Positions 17,378-27,129 of a DNA stretch of 64,000 bases are shown here, piece by piece; within the stretch, counting starts at the first letter, position 1; each line of letters opens with the position of its first letter. Location of the stretch: NCBI GenBank assembly GCA_017937095.1, contig JAGBEG010000022.1, positions 1 to 64,000 on the forward strand, read 5' to 3'. A program made the translations under genes and the position numbers. The notes under the pieces are model-generated. The model saw nothing but the letters and a program-made list of their open reading frames with translations. It did not search any database and had not been told where the DNA came from. This stretch comes from Roseburia sp. (GTDB lineage Bacteria; Bacillota; Clostridia; Lachnospirales; Lachnospiraceae).

Positions 17378-19615
17378 CTAAAAGCCGTTCACCGAATTAA
17401 AGTCGAACTGAACCGTCACATCCTTATAATCCCGATTGTCTCTTGTAAACGCTTCCGCCATATCCTTTATCTCTACCAAAGTGCCATAATTTTCTGCTTT
17501 CAGGTAAATGACCTTCTTATAAATATCATTTACTTTTGCGACCGCGGCGTCCGCCGGACCGACGAGATACACCTTTTGCCCGGGATGCGCCGCACGATAA
17601 GCGTCCGCCTGCCCCTTAAGCTGCTCCGCCGCAAAAAGCGCCGTCTCCTCAGACCTGGAAGCGCATAAAATCACGAGCATATGCCACACCGGCGGATAAA
17701 ACATCAGCTTGCGGTATGCAATCTCCTTTTCGTAAAATGCATCGTAATCCTGTTCCTTCGCCGTCACAATGCTGTAGTGCTCCGGGTCATAGGTCTGGAT
17801 GACCACCGCCCCGGGCTTTGCACCTCTGCCCGCTCTTCCCGCCGCCTGTGTCAGCAGTTGGAAGGTTCGCTCCGCTGCGCGGTAATCGCCGACATGCAGC
17901 GAGAGATCCGCCGCAAGGACGCCCACTAGCGTCACATCGGGAAAATCGTGTCCCTTGACGATCATCTGCGTGCCGATTAAGATATCCGCCTTGTGATTGG
18001 CAAACGCGGAGAGAATCTGCTCATAGCTCTCTTTGCTCCTCGTCGTGTCCATATCCATGCGAAGAATCCCGGCTTGCGGAAACCGCTCCTTCACAAGCTT
18101 TTCTATCTTCTCTGTTCCCGCCTTAAAACCGCTGATATACTTCGAACCGCAGGACGGGCACACCGAAGGCGCCGCCTCGGAATAGCCGCAGTAATGGCAG
18201 ACCATCCGCCCGTTTCCATGCTGGCTTAAAGAAACATCGCAATGCGGACATTTTATCACATGTCCGCAAGCTCTGCAAGAGACAAAGCCCGCCATGCCGC
18301 GGCGGTTTATAAACAGCATCGTCTGCTCGCCCTTCCTTAGGCGATCCTCCATCAGTTCATCCAGCCTTCCGCTTAAGATCGAGCGGTTCCCCCGTCTTAG
18401 TTCCTCTCTTAAGTCCACGACCTCACACGCAGGAAGCGCACGCTCCTTTACACGGCGCGTCAATGTCAGAAGACGGTATTCGCCGCTCTTCGCCTTATAA
18501 TAGCTGTCGACGGACGGGGTCGCAGAGCCCAGAATTACGCTCGCCCCAAGCATCTTCGCCCTCTCGATCGCCGTCTCCCTCGCGTGATAGCGCGGAACCG
18601 TTTCACTCTTATAAGAAGGCTCATGCTCCTCGTCGATAATTATTAAACCCAGATTTAAAAACGGGGTAAACAGCGCAGAACGCGGTCCGATCATGATGTC
18701 GATCTCACCGTTTTTCGCCCGCAGGAACTGATCATACCGCTCGCCGGGCGTCATCCGGGAATTTAAGATAGAGACCCGGTCGCCGAAACGGTTATAGAAG
18801 CGCATCACCATCTGATAGGTCAGCGCGATCTCGGGAATCAGCACGATTGCCTGCTTTCCCTCCTCTATGATCCCCGCGATCAGCTCCATATACACTTCGG
18901 TCTTTCCGCTGCCCGTCACGCCCTTTAACAGGTAAGTGCCCCGGACACCCGCCTTGTAGTCTGCAAACACCGCATCGACCACACGCTGCTGCTCTTCATT
19001 CAGAGTAAGCGCGTATTCCTTTCTGGCAAGATGCCCGATGGGGTTGCGGTACGCCGTCTCACGGATGACCTTTAATACCCCCGCTTCTTCCATCGCGCGG
19101 ATCACGCTGCCGGATACGTTCAGCTTTCCGGTGATGATATCCCAGTCCAGTTCCTGCTGCGCAATCAATTCCCGAAGCAGCCTTGCGCGCGCGGTATTGT
19201 GCTTCCTCTCATATTCCCCGAGCTGGTTCTTCGCCTCCATGGGATGAAGCGCAAGGCGCACGCGCTTATGCAGAACAGCTTTCTTTTTCTCCTTGACCGG
19301 AATCACAGTCTTAAGCGCCTGATTCATGGTACCGCCGTAATTTTGCCGCAAAAATGCCGCAAGCGCGATTAAATGCGATTCGATTAAAACTCCGTCCTCT
19401 ACGATTCCCGCAATGTCCTTAAGCTTCGACTCGTCATAGGACGCCTCGTCGGAAAGCTCCACCACATATCCGGTGATCCGGCGGTTTCCAAAGGGAATGT
19501 ATACCTGCATTCCGATAGCGATCCGCTCCTTTAAATACGGCGGTATGCGGTAATCAAATGTCTTATCTAATTTTTCATGCGAGATATCCACAATGATTTT
19601 CGCATATTCTGCCAT
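17378..19615 (-). CDS. priA: Primosomal replication-restart helicase PriA
   Basis: About 745 residues from ATG 19615 (MAEYAKIIVDIS) after GGAGAG. N-terminal 3'-DNA-end-binding domain (1-100), winged helix, then SF2 helicase motifs: LLKGVTGSGKTEVYMELI (Walker A) near 235, LGLIIIDEEHEPSYKSE (DEEH), GSATPSVDSYY, the zinc-binding cysteines CRACGHVIKCPHC and CHYCGYSEAAPSVCPSCG, and LTQAAGRAGRG. Reloads the replisome at collapsed forks. Confidence 0.95.
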   Translation of the reverse strand: MAEYAKIIVDISHEKLDKTFDYRIPPYLKERIAIGMQVYIPFGNRRITGYVVELSDEASYDESKLKDIAGIVEDGVLIESHLIALAAFLRQNYGGTMNQALKTVIPVKEKKKAVLHKRVRLALHPMEAKNQLGEYERKHNTARARLLRELIAQQELDWDIITGKLNVSGSVIRAMEEAGVLKVIRETAYRNPIGHLARKEYALTLNEEQQRVVDAVFADYKAGVRGTYLLKGVTGSGKTEVYMELIAGIIEEGKQAIVLIPEIALTYQMVMRFYNRFGDRVSILNSRMTPGERYDQFLRAKNGEIDIMIGPRSALFTPFLNLGLIIIDEEHEPSYKSETVPRYHARETAIERAKMLGASVILGSATPSVDSYYKAKSGEYRLLTLTRRVKERALPACEVVDLREELRRGNRSILSGRLDELMEDRLRKGEQTMLFINRRGMAGFVSCRACGHVIKCPHCDVSLSQHGNGRMVCHYCGYSEAAPSVCPSCGSKYISGFKAGTEKIEKLVKERFPQAGILRMDMDTTRSKESYEQILSAFANHKADILIGTQMIVKGHDFPDVTLVGVLAADLSLHVGDYRAAERTFQLLTQAAGRAGRGAKPGAVVIQTYDPEHYSIVTAKEQDYDAFYEKEIAYRKLMFYPPVWHMLVILCASRSEETALFAAEQLKGQADAYRAAHPGQKVYLVGPADAAVAKVNDIYKKVIYLKAENYGTLVEIKDMAEAFTRDNRDYKDVTVQFDFNSVNGF

Positions 19616-19706
19616 TTTTCTCTCCATTTCTGCTTCACATCCAACGAATCGGGCGCTTCTTCAACCATGTTCTTCGACTGCTTCTTCCAGCGAACCGGAT
19701 GACGCT

Positions 19707-21284
19707 TCAGCCGTGTCCCTCCTGCGGCTCATCTGCCCGCCGCTTTTCTTCTGCGCTGCAGGCTTTTTGGTATGCATCCTCCACAAGCTTATATTCGCTC
19801 ATCGGATACCGGACTCCGCGTATCTCCTGATAGCCCTCATGCCCTTTTCCGGCAAGTACGAGGATATCCCCCTCCTGCGCCTGCGCCACTGCGTAACTGA
19901 CCGCCTCGCGCCGGTCGGCAATCCGCACATATGCGCCGCCTGTCGCACGGATTCCAACCTCAACATCGTCCAATATCGCTTCCGGCTCCTCCCATCTCGG
20001 GTTGTCGGAGGTGATGATCGAAAGATCCGCCAGATGCCCCGCCGTCTCTCCCATCCTGCTGCGGCGCAGCACAGAGCGGTTCCCGCCGCATCCGAAAATC
20101 ACGACCAGCCGCCGCGGTGCAAATTGCCTCAGCGTCTCTAAAAGATTCTTAAGGCTCATCTCGTTATGCGCATAATCGAGCAGCAGCACATAACGGCGCG
20201 AGGGGCTTATATTCTCGCATCTGCCCGGAACCTGCGCCGCACAGAGCGCACGCTGTATCTGCTCCCCCGTCACGCCCAGATGGCGCGCCGCCAAAGCCGC
20301 CGCAAGCGCATTGTACACATTGAACACACCCGGAAGCTGCATGCGCACCGGAAGCTGTCCGTCTCCCGCGCACATTCTAAAGCTTCCGAACAGCCTGCCC
20401 TCCTCCATGAAAAAGCGGATATTGTCCGCTGTCACAGCAGCCGGATGCCTTACGGAAAATGTCTCCACCTCGCAGGTATGTCCCTGTAAAATCCGCTCTG
20501 TATGCGGATCGTCGCGATTGACAATGCCAAGCTCGCACTGCCGCAGCAGCCGGCTCTTGCAGAAAAGATACTCCGCAAACGACGCGTGCTCTCCCGGTCC
20601 GATATGATCCGGTTCGATGTTCAAGAACATTCCGATCTTATAGCGGATGCCGCGCACCCGCTGCATCTTAAGCCCCTGGGAGGAAACCTCCATCACGCAG
20701 ACTGCACAGCCGTTTTCGACCATTCCTGCAAGATACTTCTGTATCTCATATGCCTCCGGCGTCGTGTGTGTGGCAGGCAGCGTCCTTTCTCCGTCGTCGA
20801 TGCAGATCGTGCCGATCATTCCGGTCTTATAGCCTGCTTCCCGAAGAATCGCTGCGGTCAGATACGCCGTCGTGGTCTTGCCCTTTGTTCCGGTAATCCC
20901 GATCATGCAGAGTTTCTCTGCCGGATGTCCGAAGAACGCCGCTGAAAGCTCTGCAAGCGCCTCTCTCGTGTCCTCCACGAGAATCACGGCAACGCCCCAG
21001 TCTCTTTGAAGTTCTGATATGCGCGCGCCGAACTTCTCCGTATACAAAAGGATGTCCCCTTCGACCCGCACCGTATTCTCCGCCGCGATCACGACGGCTG
21101 CCGCGCCGCCGTTAAGCGCATCCATCAGATAATCATGTCCATCGGCGTGCAGCCCTTTTAAGCAAACAAATAGGGAGCCTTCCTTCACTTTCCCGGAATG
21201 ATAACAAATATCCGTTATCTCGCGGTTCTGGCTTCCCTGCACTCGTTCATATGTAAGCTGTGATACTAATCTGTCTAACTGCAT
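19707..21284 (-). CDS. murE: UDP-MurNAc-tripeptide synthetase (DAP-type)
   Basis: 525 residues. Adds the third amino acid to the peptidoglycan peptide. ATP loop GITGTKGKTTTAYL near 115, MEVSSQGL, the carbamylated-Lys region SFAEYLFCKSRLL, LLDYAHNE near 372, and TSDNPRWEEPEAI near 440; the DNPR signature points to meso-diaminopimelate rather than lysine. Ends AGKGHEGYQEI. About 90 bases separate it from priA. Many Clostridia carry more than one MurE-like ligase, so it may not be the only copy. Confidence 0.9.
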   Translation of the reverse strand: MQLDRLVSQLTYERVQGSQNREITDICYHSGKVKEGSLFVCLKGLHADGHDYLMDALNGGAAAVVIAAENTVRVEGDILLYTEKFGARISELQRDWGVAVILVEDTREALAELSAAFFGHPAEKLCMIGITGTKGKTTTAYLTAAILREAGYKTGMIGTICIDDGERTLPATHTTPEAYEIQKYLAGMVENGCAVCVMEVSSQGLKMQRVRGIRYKIGMFLNIEPDHIGPGEHASFAEYLFCKSRLLRQCELGIVNRDDPHTERILQGHTCEVETFSVRHPAAVTADNIRFFMEEGRLFGSFRMCAGDGQLPVRMQLPGVFNVYNALAAALAARHLGVTGEQIQRALCAAQVPGRCENISPSRRYVLLLDYAHNEMSLKNLLETLRQFAPRRLVVIFGCGGNRSVLRRSRMGETAGHLADLSIITSDNPRWEEPEAILDDVEVGIRATGGAYVRIADRREAVSYAVAQAQEGDILVLAGKGHEGYQEIRGVRYPMSEYKLVEDAYQKACSAEEKRRADEPQEGHG

Positions 21285-21486
21285 TCTGCCCCTTCGCTGA
21301 ATACACTTTTTTTATTATATGCCAGATTTCCCCGTTTTACAAGTTATCCCCGCTTTTTTCATTTTTATTTCAGAAAATGTATATAATCTGTACCTCTGCG
21401 GAAAAACTATGCTACAGATAAGCTTCAAAGGAAACGAAACGCTGCGAAGACGCCGCATTGGATTTACGAAATGGAGGAAAGATGTG

Positions 21487-21906
21487 ATGGTAGGTCGTAA
21501 TTTTTTGGTCTGTGGTCTGACAGGCTGGTGTATGGAAATTCTGTTTACTTCTGCGGGCTGCCTGCTAAAGCATGACAAGCGGATGATCGGGCAGACCTCC
21601 GTGTGGATGTTCCCCATCTATGGAATGGCGGCGTGTATCGGTCCGGTCTACCGGAAAATCAGAAAGCTCCCCGCGCTCTTTCGCGGAGGCATCTACAGTA
21701 TCGGGATCTTTTCCTTCGAATACTTAAGCGGCTCTATTTTAAAAAGGCACCACCTGTGTCCCTGGGACTACGGTGATGCCAAAACGAGCGTCGACGGTCT
21801 GATCCGGCTGGATTACGCGCCCTTCTGGATGGCTGCCGGGCTTCTCTTCGAACGCATCCTGCTGCACATGGACGGCGGCGCCAAAAAGCCGCATTCCGGG
21901 CGCTGA
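21487..21906 (+). CDS. Putative ABC-transporter type IV (CmpB-like) membrane protein
   Basis: 139 residues from ATG 21487, preceded by GGAGGAAAG; the longer upstream frame has no good start signal. Hydrophobic segments with the family marks GWCMEILFTSAG, SVWMFPIYG, RGGIYSIGIFSFEYLSG and CPWDYGD. Family PF06541 is small, membrane-bound and of unknown function despite its name. It runs opposite to both neighbours. Confidence 0.65.
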   Translation: MVGRNFLVCGLTGWCMEILFTSAGCLLKHDKRMIGQTSVWMFPIYGMAACIGPVYRKIRKLPALFRGGIYSIGIFSFEYLSGSILKRHHLCPWDYGDAKTSVDGLIRLDYAPFWMAAGLLFERILLHMDGGAKKPHSGR

Positions 21907-21909
21907 TGT

Positions 21910-22317
21910 CTACAAATCCTCAGGATCATCCGCGCTCGCCCCGATATCCTGCATATTTAAGGTGCGCCGCTTGATCCTCGCCTCCTCGGACGCCTTTAAC
22001 AGGTAGTTCTTGATTTCTCTTGCGTGCTTGATGTGCACAAGCTTTAACTCCTTATCGGTGACGTCTCCGGTGTAGCAGACAATCGTACCAAGCCCGAAGA
22101 TCCGCTCGGGGAGCGTTGCCGTCAACTTCACGTCCTGCACCTTATACATGTAGCAATCGTTCTCCTCGACCTTTAAGAGTCCTTCGTCGATTGTAATCAT
22201 ATCTGCCGTAATCATATATTTGGTAAAGGTCCACGGTAAGCCGAAGAAAAGCAGGCGCTTGCGCTCTTTATACTTTACCTCGTCATCCGCTGCTTGATTT
22301 CTTACTTCTTCCGCCAT
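21910..22317 (-). CDS. Bacterial PH-domain protein
   Basis: 135 residues from ATG 22317 behind GGAGGATAAC. One domain (about 20-120) with the bPH pattern: WTFTKYMITADMITIDEG, YMYKVQDVKLTATLPERIFGLG and HIKHAREIKNYLL. There is no membrane helix. Such proteins are common in Firmicutes with unknown ligands. Its stop is three bases from the convergent membrane gene. Confidence 0.65.
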   Translation of the reverse strand: MAEEVRNQAADDEVKYKERKRLLFFGLPWTFTKYMITADMITIDEGLLKVEENDCYMYKVQDVKLTATLPERIFGLGTIVCYTGDVTDKELKLVHIKHAREIKNYLLKASEEARIKRRTLNMQDIGASADDPEDL

Positions 22318-22466
22318 GTTATCCTCCATTATAAAGTATTCACCGCCGTCAATCTTCCTGCAGCCGGGCGGTGTACCTGTAGTTTACTTCATTTTCACTT
22401 CCGTTGCAACAAAATATCAGAAAAAACGCACCACATTTCCCGATTCGCGCGTAAATTTTTTTGCTC

Positions 22467-22495
22467 TTGAATTTGCCGGATGATTATTATATGAT
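22467..22495 (+). promoter_or_regulatory. Putative pyrBI promoter
   Basis: TTGAAT (22467-22472), 17-bp spacer, TATGAT (22490-22495), 68 bases before the pyrB start. No PyrR binding loop or pyrimidine attenuator was recognised in the short leader. Confidence 0.5.
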
Positions 22496-22563
22496 AGTAA
22501 AAATGCCTGAGGATATACATTCATTTCTCTAATAAATCAGGCTATACTTATAAGGAGGATTTT

Positions 22564-23484
22564 ATGCGTCATTTAATGAGCCCATTGGACTTCTCCGTCG
22601 ACGAATTGGACAAGCTGCTTGACCTTGCCAATGATATTGAGAAGAACCCCGGAAAATATGCCCATGCATGCGAAGGGAAAAAGCTTGCAACCTGTTTCTA
22701 CGAGCCAAGCACACGAACCAGACTTAGTTTTGAAGCTGCCATGCTAAATCTTGGCGGTTCTGTTTTAGGTTTTTCCAGTGCCGATTCCAGCTCCGCTGCG
22801 AAAGGCGAAAGTGTTTCTGATACAATTCGTATTATTTCCTGCTATGCAGATATATGTGCAATGCGTCATCCAAAGGAAGGTGCCCCTCTTGTCGCCTCCC
22901 AGAAATCCCTGATTCCAGTTATCAATGCCGGTGACGGCGGTCATCAGCATCCCACACAGACCCTGACCGATCTGCTTACCATCCGCTCCTTAAAAGGACG
23001 GCTCGGCGATCTGACCATCGGACTGTGCGGTGATTTAAAGTTCGGACGCACCGTGCACTCACTGATCAACGCACTGATCCGCTACCCGGGAATCCGCTTT
23101 GTGCTGATCTCTCCCGAGGAACTTAAGATTCCAAGCTATATCCGCGAGGATGTGCTGGTCGCAAACGGGATTCCGTTTACTGAGGTAGAGCGCTTGGAGG
23201 ACGCGATGCCGGAGCTTGATATTCTCTACATGACCCGCGTACAGAAGGAGCGTTTCTTCAACGAGGAGGATTATGTCCGCCTGAAGAATTATTACATTCT
23301 GACCAAAGCCAAGATGGAACTGGCAAAGGAAGATATGCTGGTGCTGCACCCGCTTCCAAGAGTCAACGAGATTTCCGTCGAGGTGGACGACGACCCGAGA
23401 GCCGCATATTTCCGTCAGGCGCAGTACGGCGTCTATGTGCGTATGGCGCTGATTCTGACGCTGCTCGGTATCGAAGTCAACTAA
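22564..23484 (+). CDS. pyrB: Aspartate carbamoyltransferase, catalytic chain
   Basis: 306 residues; first committed step of pyrimidine synthesis, carbamoyl phosphate plus aspartate. Carbamoyl-phosphate loop [16 protein letters not shown] near residue 50, [34 protein letters not shown] near 138, [11 protein letters not shown] and [11 protein letters not shown] near 266. Good ribosome site AAGGAGG. Followed by its regulatory chain, so it should form the E. coli-like allosteric holoenzyme. Confidence 0.96.
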   Translation: MRHLMSPLDFSVDELDKLLDLANDIEKNPGKYAHACEGKKLATCFYEPSTRTRLSFEAAMLNLGGSVLGFSSADSSSAAKGESVSDTIRIISCYADICAMRHPKEGAPLVASQKSLIPVINAGDGGHQHPTQTLTDLLTIRSLKGRLGDLTIGLCGDLKFGRTVHSLINALIRYPGIRFVLISPEELKIPSYIREDVLVANGIPFTEVERLEDAMPELDILYMTRVQKERFFNEEDYVRLKNYYILTKAKMELAKEDMLVLHPLPRVNEISVEVDDDPRAAYFRQAQYGVYVRMALILTLLGIEVN

Positions 23485-23539
23485 TCAAAAACATCCCCCG
23501 GCTGCGCTTTGCCGTATACGGGATAGAAAGGACGCATCT

Positions 23540-23977
23540 ATGTTAAATATCAGTGGAATCCATGAGGGTTTCGTATTAGACCATATCAAGGCGGGCATGA
23601 GCCTGCAGATTTACCATGATTTGAAACTGGACGAGCTTGACTGCACTGTTGCCATCATCAAGAACGCGCGCAGCAATAAAATGGGCAAGAAGGACATCGT
23701 AAAGGTGGAATGCCCGGTAGAGGCGTTAGACCTCGATATTCTCGGCTTTATCGACCACAACATCACGGTCAATGTCATCAAGGACGACAAGATTTTTGAG
23801 AAGAAGGAACTGCATCTTCCAAAGCAGGTCAAGAATGTCATCACCTGTAAGAATCCGCGCTGCATCACCTCCATCGAACAGGAGCTGGATCAGATCTTCG
23901 TCCTCACCGATGAGGAAAAGGAAATCTACCGCTGCAAGTACTGCGAGGAAAAATACCGGAATCCGAACAAGCGATAA
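23540..23977 (+). CDS. pyrI: Aspartate carbamoyltransferase, regulatory chain
   Basis: 145 residues. N-terminal nucleotide-binding domain (opening MLNISGIHEGFVLDHIKAG) and C-terminal zinc domain with four cysteines, CKNPRCI and CKYCEEKY. Binds CTP/ATP and couples them to PyrB activity. It lies 55 bases after pyrB. Confidence 0.95.
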   Translation: MLNISGIHEGFVLDHIKAGMSLQIYHDLKLDELDCTVAIIKNARSNKMGKKDIVKVECPVEALDLDILGFIDHNITVNVIKDDKIFEKKELHLPKQVKNVITCKNPRCITSIEQELDQIFVLTDEEKEIYRCKYCEEKYRNPNKR

Positions 23978-23986
23978 CGTTTCGCC

Positions 23987-24033
23987 AAAAGAACTGCCGC
24001 ATCAACAATAACTGTTTATGCGGCAGTTCTTTT
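23987..24033. terminator. Bidirectional terminator between pyrI and gatB
   Basis: Perfect inverted repeat with arms AAAAGAACTGCCGCAT and ATGCGGCAGTTCTTTT around a 15-base loop. It ends in T-runs on both strands, so it can serve the convergent pyrBI and gatB transcripts. Confidence 0.85.
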
Positions 24034-24092
24034 CACATTTTATCCGAGCATCTGTACGACATTTTCCACATTCTTCTTGTGGAAGCTGCTTC

Positions 24093-25523
24093 CTATAACA
24101 ATTCTTTTAACAGTTCATTGACCATCGCCGGGTTCGCCTTGCCTTTCATCGCCTTCATCGTCTGACCGACAAGGAATCCGATTGCTTTCTCCTTGCCATT
24201 GTGGTAGTCCTCCACGGACTGCGGATTGTCCTTAATCACCTGCTCTACCGTGGCGCGGAGCGCACCCTCGTCATTTACAGTCTTAAGTCCTTTCTCCTCC
24301 ACATATTTGTCGGGGTCGATGTCCTCTGTAAACACCAGCTCAAATACTTCCTTTGCCACGGTGTTCGTAATCGCGCCGGAATCCGCCAGGTTCACAAGCT
24401 TCGCCAGATTTTCCGGGGAGAACGGGATTTCATCCGGGTCCATCTCGTTGTCTTTTAACAGACGGATCGTCTCCACCATGATCCAGTTCGAGACCTTCTT
24501 CGGCTTTCCGCAGAGCGCCGTCGCCGCCTCGAACAAGTCCGCAAAGGATTTGTCCCCGGTCAGTATTTCCGCATCGTACTTCGGCAATCCGAACTCCTTC
24601 TGGTATCGCTCCATCTTCTCGGTGCGCATCTCCGGCTGGCGGGCTTTCACGTGCTCGATCCACTCGTCGCTTATCACGATCGGTACAAGATCCGGCTCCG
24701 GGAAATAACGGTAATCCTGCGCGTCCTCCTTGGAACGCATCGCATGGGAGGTTTCCTTGTTGTCATCCCAGCGTCTTGTCTCCTGAATGACCTTCTTCCC
24801 CTCCTCAAGCAGCTCGATCTGGCGGGCGCGCTCGCCCTCAATGGCTCTCGCAATTGCCTTAAAAGAGTTTAAGTTCTTCATCTCGGTACGCGTGCCGAAC
24901 TCTGTTGCCCCTGCCTCGCGGACGGACAGGTTGACGTCCGCACGCATGGAGCCTTCATTTAACTTACAGTCAGATGCGCCGAGATACTGGATAATCAGTC
25001 TTAATTTCTCCAGATATGCGATGACCTCCTCCGCAGAGCGCATATCCGGCTCGGACACGATCTCAATCAGCGGCACGCCGGAACGGTTGTAATCGACGAT
25101 CGACACATCTTCCCACTCGTCATGCACCAGCTTTCCGGCGTCCTCCTCCATATGAATCTCGTGAATCCCGACGGTCTTCTTTCCCGCCGCCGTCTCAATC
25201 TCGACACCGCCGTCCCTGCAGATCGGCAGATAGAGCTGTGATATCTGATAGTTCTGCGGATTGTCCGGGTAAAAATAGTTTTTCCGGTCAAATTTGCAGT
25301 ACTGCGTGATCTTGCAGTTCGTCGCAAGACCGACCGCCATCGCGTACTCGACGACCTGCTTATTGAGTACCGGAAGCGATCCCGGCATTCCGGTGCAGAC
25401 CGGACAGGTATGGCTGTTGGGCGCGCCGCCGAATGCAGTGGAGCAGCCGCAGAAAATCTTTGTTTTCGTCGCTAATTCAACATGGACCTCCAGTCCGATT
25501 ACTGTTTCGTATGTTTTGCTCAT
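24093..25523 (-). CDS. gatB: Asp-tRNA(Asn)/Glu-tRNA(Gln) amidotransferase subunit B
   Basis: 476 residues. YETVIGLEVHVELATKTKIFCGC opening cradle domain with zinc cysteines, DRKNYFYPDNPQNYQISQ, EDAGKLVHD, VDYNRSGVPLIEIVSEPD, RADVNLSVR, and a C-terminal YqeY-like tail ending GQTMKAMKGKANP. Activates the mischarged tRNA for amidation. Start follows GGAGGAAGAAATAG. Last gene of the aspS-gatCAB operon. Confidence 0.95.
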   Translation of the reverse strand: MSKTYETVIGLEVHVELATKTKIFCGCSTAFGGAPNSHTCPVCTGMPGSLPVLNKQVVEYAMAVGLATNCKITQYCKFDRKNYFYPDNPQNYQISQLYLPICRDGGVEIETAAGKKTVGIHEIHMEEDAGKLVHDEWEDVSIVDYNRSGVPLIEIVSEPDMRSAEEVIAYLEKLRLIIQYLGASDCKLNEGSMRADVNLSVREAGATEFGTRTEMKNLNSFKAIARAIEGERARQIELLEEGKKVIQETRRWDDNKETSHAMRSKEDAQDYRYFPEPDLVPIVISDEWIEHVKARQPEMRTEKMERYQKEFGLPKYDAEILTGDKSFADLFEAATALCGKPKKVSNWIMVETIRLLKDNEMDPDEIPFSPENLAKLVNLADSGAITNTVAKEVFELVFTEDIDPDKYVEEKGLKTVNDEGALRATVEQVIKDNPQSVEDYHNGKEKAIGFLVGQTMKAMKGKANPAMVNELLKELL

Positions 25524-25585
25524 CTATTTCTTCCTCCAACTTAAATCCATTCCAGTCTGTGAAACGATTTCACTTCAAAACCGCC

Positions 25586-27046
25586 TCACTGTGCAAGCGG
25601 ACTGTGCTCATAGCTTCTGGTCTGCTCAAACGCATATGCCGCGCGGATGATATTCTTCTCCTGAAAGCAGTCGCCGATGAGCTGCAGTCCGATCGGCAGA
25701 CCGTTTTTATCCCTGCCGCACGGAAGCGTGATTCCCGGAAGACCAGCCAGATTTACGGAAATTGTATAGATATCGCCCAGATACATCTTAATCGGATCGC
25801 TTAATGATTCTCCAAGCTTCGGCGCTGTCGTAGGCGCCGCCGGTCCCAAAATCACATCGTACTGCGCGAACGCCTTGTCAAATGCCTGCTTGATGAGCGC
25901 TTTTGTACGGAGCGCTTTCAAATAATACGCATCGTAATAACCGCTGCTTAAGACGAAAGAACCCAGCATGATGCGCCGCTTTGCCTCTGCGCCAAAGCCC
26001 TCCGAGCGGGTCTTTTTGTACATGTTGTGAAGTCCTTCGTACTCCTCGGTGCGGTAGCCGTATTTTACACCGTCAAATCGTGCCAGATTGGAGCTTGCCT
26101 CCGCACATGCAATAACATAATATGCCGGAATCGCGTATTCTACGAGGCTTAAATCAAATTCCTCCACAACAGCGCCCTTTTCGCGGAGTGCCTCTGCCGC
26201 CGCCAATACCGCCGCCTTTACCTCCGCATCAAGTCCTTCCCCGAAGTAATCTCTTGGGATTCCGATACGAAGTCCCTTCACATCATCGACAAGCGCAGAT
26301 GTGAAATCGCAGTCCTCGCGTTTTACAGACGTAGAATCTTTTGTATCATAGGACGCGATCGTCTCTAAAATCGTCGCACAGTCCGTCACATCCTTCGCGA
26401 TTGGTCCGATCTGATCGAGTGAAGAACCGTAAGCAATCAGTCCGTAACGCGAAACCGTTCCGTAGGTCGGTTTGATTCCTGTCACACCGCAGAACGAGCT
26501 CGGCTGACGGATCGAACCGCCCGTATCAGAGCCAAGCGCATAGCTGCACTCCTCCGCTGCGACTGCCGCACATGAACCGCCCGACGAACCGCCCGGAACA
26601 TGCTCTGTATTCCACGGATTCTTCGTCGCGCCGAACGCCGACGTCTCCGTCGTACTTCCCATTGCAAATTCATCCATGTTCGTCTTACCGATCACGACCG
26701 CCCCGGCGCGCTCCAGATTTTCTACCGCCTCCGCCGTGTAGGTCGGGACAAAGTTATACAGAATCTTTGAGGAACAGGTGGTGAGCAGCCCCTTCGTGCA
26801 GAGATTATCCTTGATCGCAACCGGAACGCCCGCAAGCGGCCCGGTAAGCTCGCCCGCATCGATCCGCTTCTGCACTTCTTTTGCACGCGCAAGCGCACCC
26901 TCTCTGTCCACCGTCACAAAGCTGTGCACTGCCTCTTCTTTCTTCTCGATGGCGGAAAGTGCGGCGTTCACTGCTTCCTCCACCGTCACTTCCTTCGCCT
27001 TTATCTTTTTGCCGAGTTCCACGGCAGTCAGACTCATCAAATCCAT
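25586..27046 (-). CDS. gatA: Amidotransferase subunit A
   Basis: 486 residues, amidase-signature enzyme that releases ammonia from glutamine. Catalytic Lys in VAIKDNLCT near 80, the cis-Ser/Ser pair in GGSSGGSCAAVA near 152 and LGSDTGGSIRQPSSFCG near 170. Start after AAGGAGAATAACA. Works with GatB and the GatC part of the upstream fusion. Confidence 0.96.
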   Translation of the reverse strand: MDLMSLTAVELGKKIKAKEVTVEEAVNAALSAIEKKEEAVHSFVTVDREGALARAKEVQKRIDAGELTGPLAGVPVAIKDNLCTKGLLTTCSSKILYNFVPTYTAEAVENLERAGAVVIGKTNMDEFAMGSTTETSAFGATKNPWNTEHVPGGSSGGSCAAVAAEECSYALGSDTGGSIRQPSSFCGVTGIKPTYGTVSRYGLIAYGSSLDQIGPIAKDVTDCATILETIASYDTKDSTSVKREDCDFTSALVDDVKGLRIGIPRDYFGEGLDAEVKAAVLAAAEALREKGAVVEEFDLSLVEYAIPAYYVIACAEASSNLARFDGVKYGYRTEEYEGLHNMYKKTRSEGFGAEAKRRIMLGSFVLSSGYYDAYYLKALRTKALIKQAFDKAFAQYDVILGPAAPTTAPKLGESLSDPIKMYLGDIYTISVNLAGLPGITLPCGRDKNGLPIGLQLIGDCFQEKNIIRAAYAFEQTRSYEHSPLAQ

Positions 27047-27065
27047 TGTTATTCTCCTTCCTGCT

Positions 27066-27129
27066 TGTGAGACTCAGATGCACTTGGCATCACGTCCATT
27101 GGCGTGATGTCTTAGTGCATCTTCTCACA
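27066..27129. repeat. Long hairpin between the gatC-fusion gene and gatA
   Basis: Near-perfect inverted repeat of three stem blocks, TGTGAGA/TCTCACA, GATGCACT/AGTGCATC and CATCACG/CGTGATG. It spans the stop codon of the upstream gene and most of the 78-base gap. There is no T-run, so it is more likely an RNA processing or stability element, or a palindromic repeat, than a terminator. Confidence 0.65.

Noticed and set aside
21319-21486. 56-codon N-terminal extension of the CmpB-like membrane protein
   Set aside because: There is no ribosome site at the upstream start, and GGAGGAAAG lies properly before ATG 21487.
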